Origin: Mongoliitalea daihaiensis
GTDB lineage: Bacteria; Bacteroidota; Bacteroidia; Cytophagales; Cyclobacteriaceae
Assembly: GCF_021596945.1 (NCBI RefSeq)
Contig: NZ_CP063779.1
Coordinates: 2,888,001-2,952,000 of the forward strand
DNA length: 64,000 nt
Direction: 5' to 3'
Below, piece after piece: positions 63,964 to 64,000 of the stretch (its first letter is position 1; each line of letters opens with the position of its first letter). A program made the position numbers and the translations under genes. The notes under the pieces were generated by a model. That model had not been told where the DNA came from. It saw nothing but the letters and a program-made list of their open reading frames with translations, and ran no database searches.

Positions 63964-64000
63964 GGCAGTTTTTTAAAAAATACCTGTATAAGTAAATGGG

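Noticed and set aside
1-64000. tRNA, rRNA, prophage or integrative element with attachment sites
   Set aside because: No tRNA-like cloverleaf, rRNA, integrase, phage structural gene or flanking direct repeats were noticed by reading; a tRNAscan or prophage search could not be run.

Overview
The window looks like chromosomal DNA of a Bacteroidota bacterium, most likely Cytophagales (Cyclobacteriaceae or a close relative). The reasons are a secreted subtilase with a C-terminal type IX secretion sorting domain, TlpA-type thioredoxins, a six-bladed beta-propeller lipoprotein, WbqC and CtlX family proteins, a copper-type TonB receptor, and promoter candidates of the TTG...TAnnTTTG type used by this phylum. 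The family-level placement is inference. No rRNA, tRNA, CRISPR array or prophage was seen.

Layout. 1-0.6 kb: the 3' part of an IS1634-like transposase that appears to have cut off another gene. 0.6-7.6 kb: a cysteine-motif small protein with a copper-type TonB receptor, a class V aminotransferase and a secreted M14 peptidase. 7.7-12.4 kb (minus strand): GxxExxY protein, nitrilase-family hydrolase, flavin amine oxidase and two TlpA paralogues. 12.5-19.6 kb: beta-barrel protein, Tex, a TPR histidine kinase with its LuxR-type regulator, and an AraC-type regulator. 19.7-22.7 kb: a lipoprotein, a di-heme cytochrome c and a YceI protein.

22.7-41.3 kb is the accessory region. It holds a HigBA module, a HELGH putative metalloprotease, remnants of a deiminase and of a DUF4143 ATPase, a HipBA module, a T9SS subtilase, a decayed IS1634-family element, and a second 3' piece of hipA. 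After these come a lipoprotein agmatine/peptidylarginine-deiminase-like enzyme, three uncharacterised (mostly membrane) proteins, a lipoprotein amidohydrolase, a DUF418 gene with an internal deletion, and a DUF2306 protein. Dispersed intergenic repeats are dense here. The most striking is a composite element of about 158 bp: a conserved 27-bp head followed by a GC-rich inverted repeat. Three full copies (33.6, 35.1 and 38.0 kb) lie on the plus strand, each ending 17-18 nt before the start codon of an exported protein.

41.4-64 kb is mostly ordinary: S9 peptidase, SDR enzyme, a MacAB-like efflux operon (adaptor, permease, ATPase), a truncated nucleotidyltransferase-type toxin remnant with its partner, an exported flavodoxin, GH16, a beta-propeller lipoprotein, and mltG-thioesterase-yihY. 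It ends with Nudix, YrdC/Sua5 and WbqC genes, clpC, a secreted propeller-like protein, ctlX and a SulP transporter.

Both toxin-antitoxin modules have palindromes placed as operators. HigBA has TACTAAC-N7-GTTAGTA over the -7 box. HipBA has two identical TGAATG-N6-CATTCA sites 41 bp apart, upstream of the promoter. These operators, the composite repeat and the second hipA fragment are the best leads. I found no complete multi-gene system that I can defend as entirely new.
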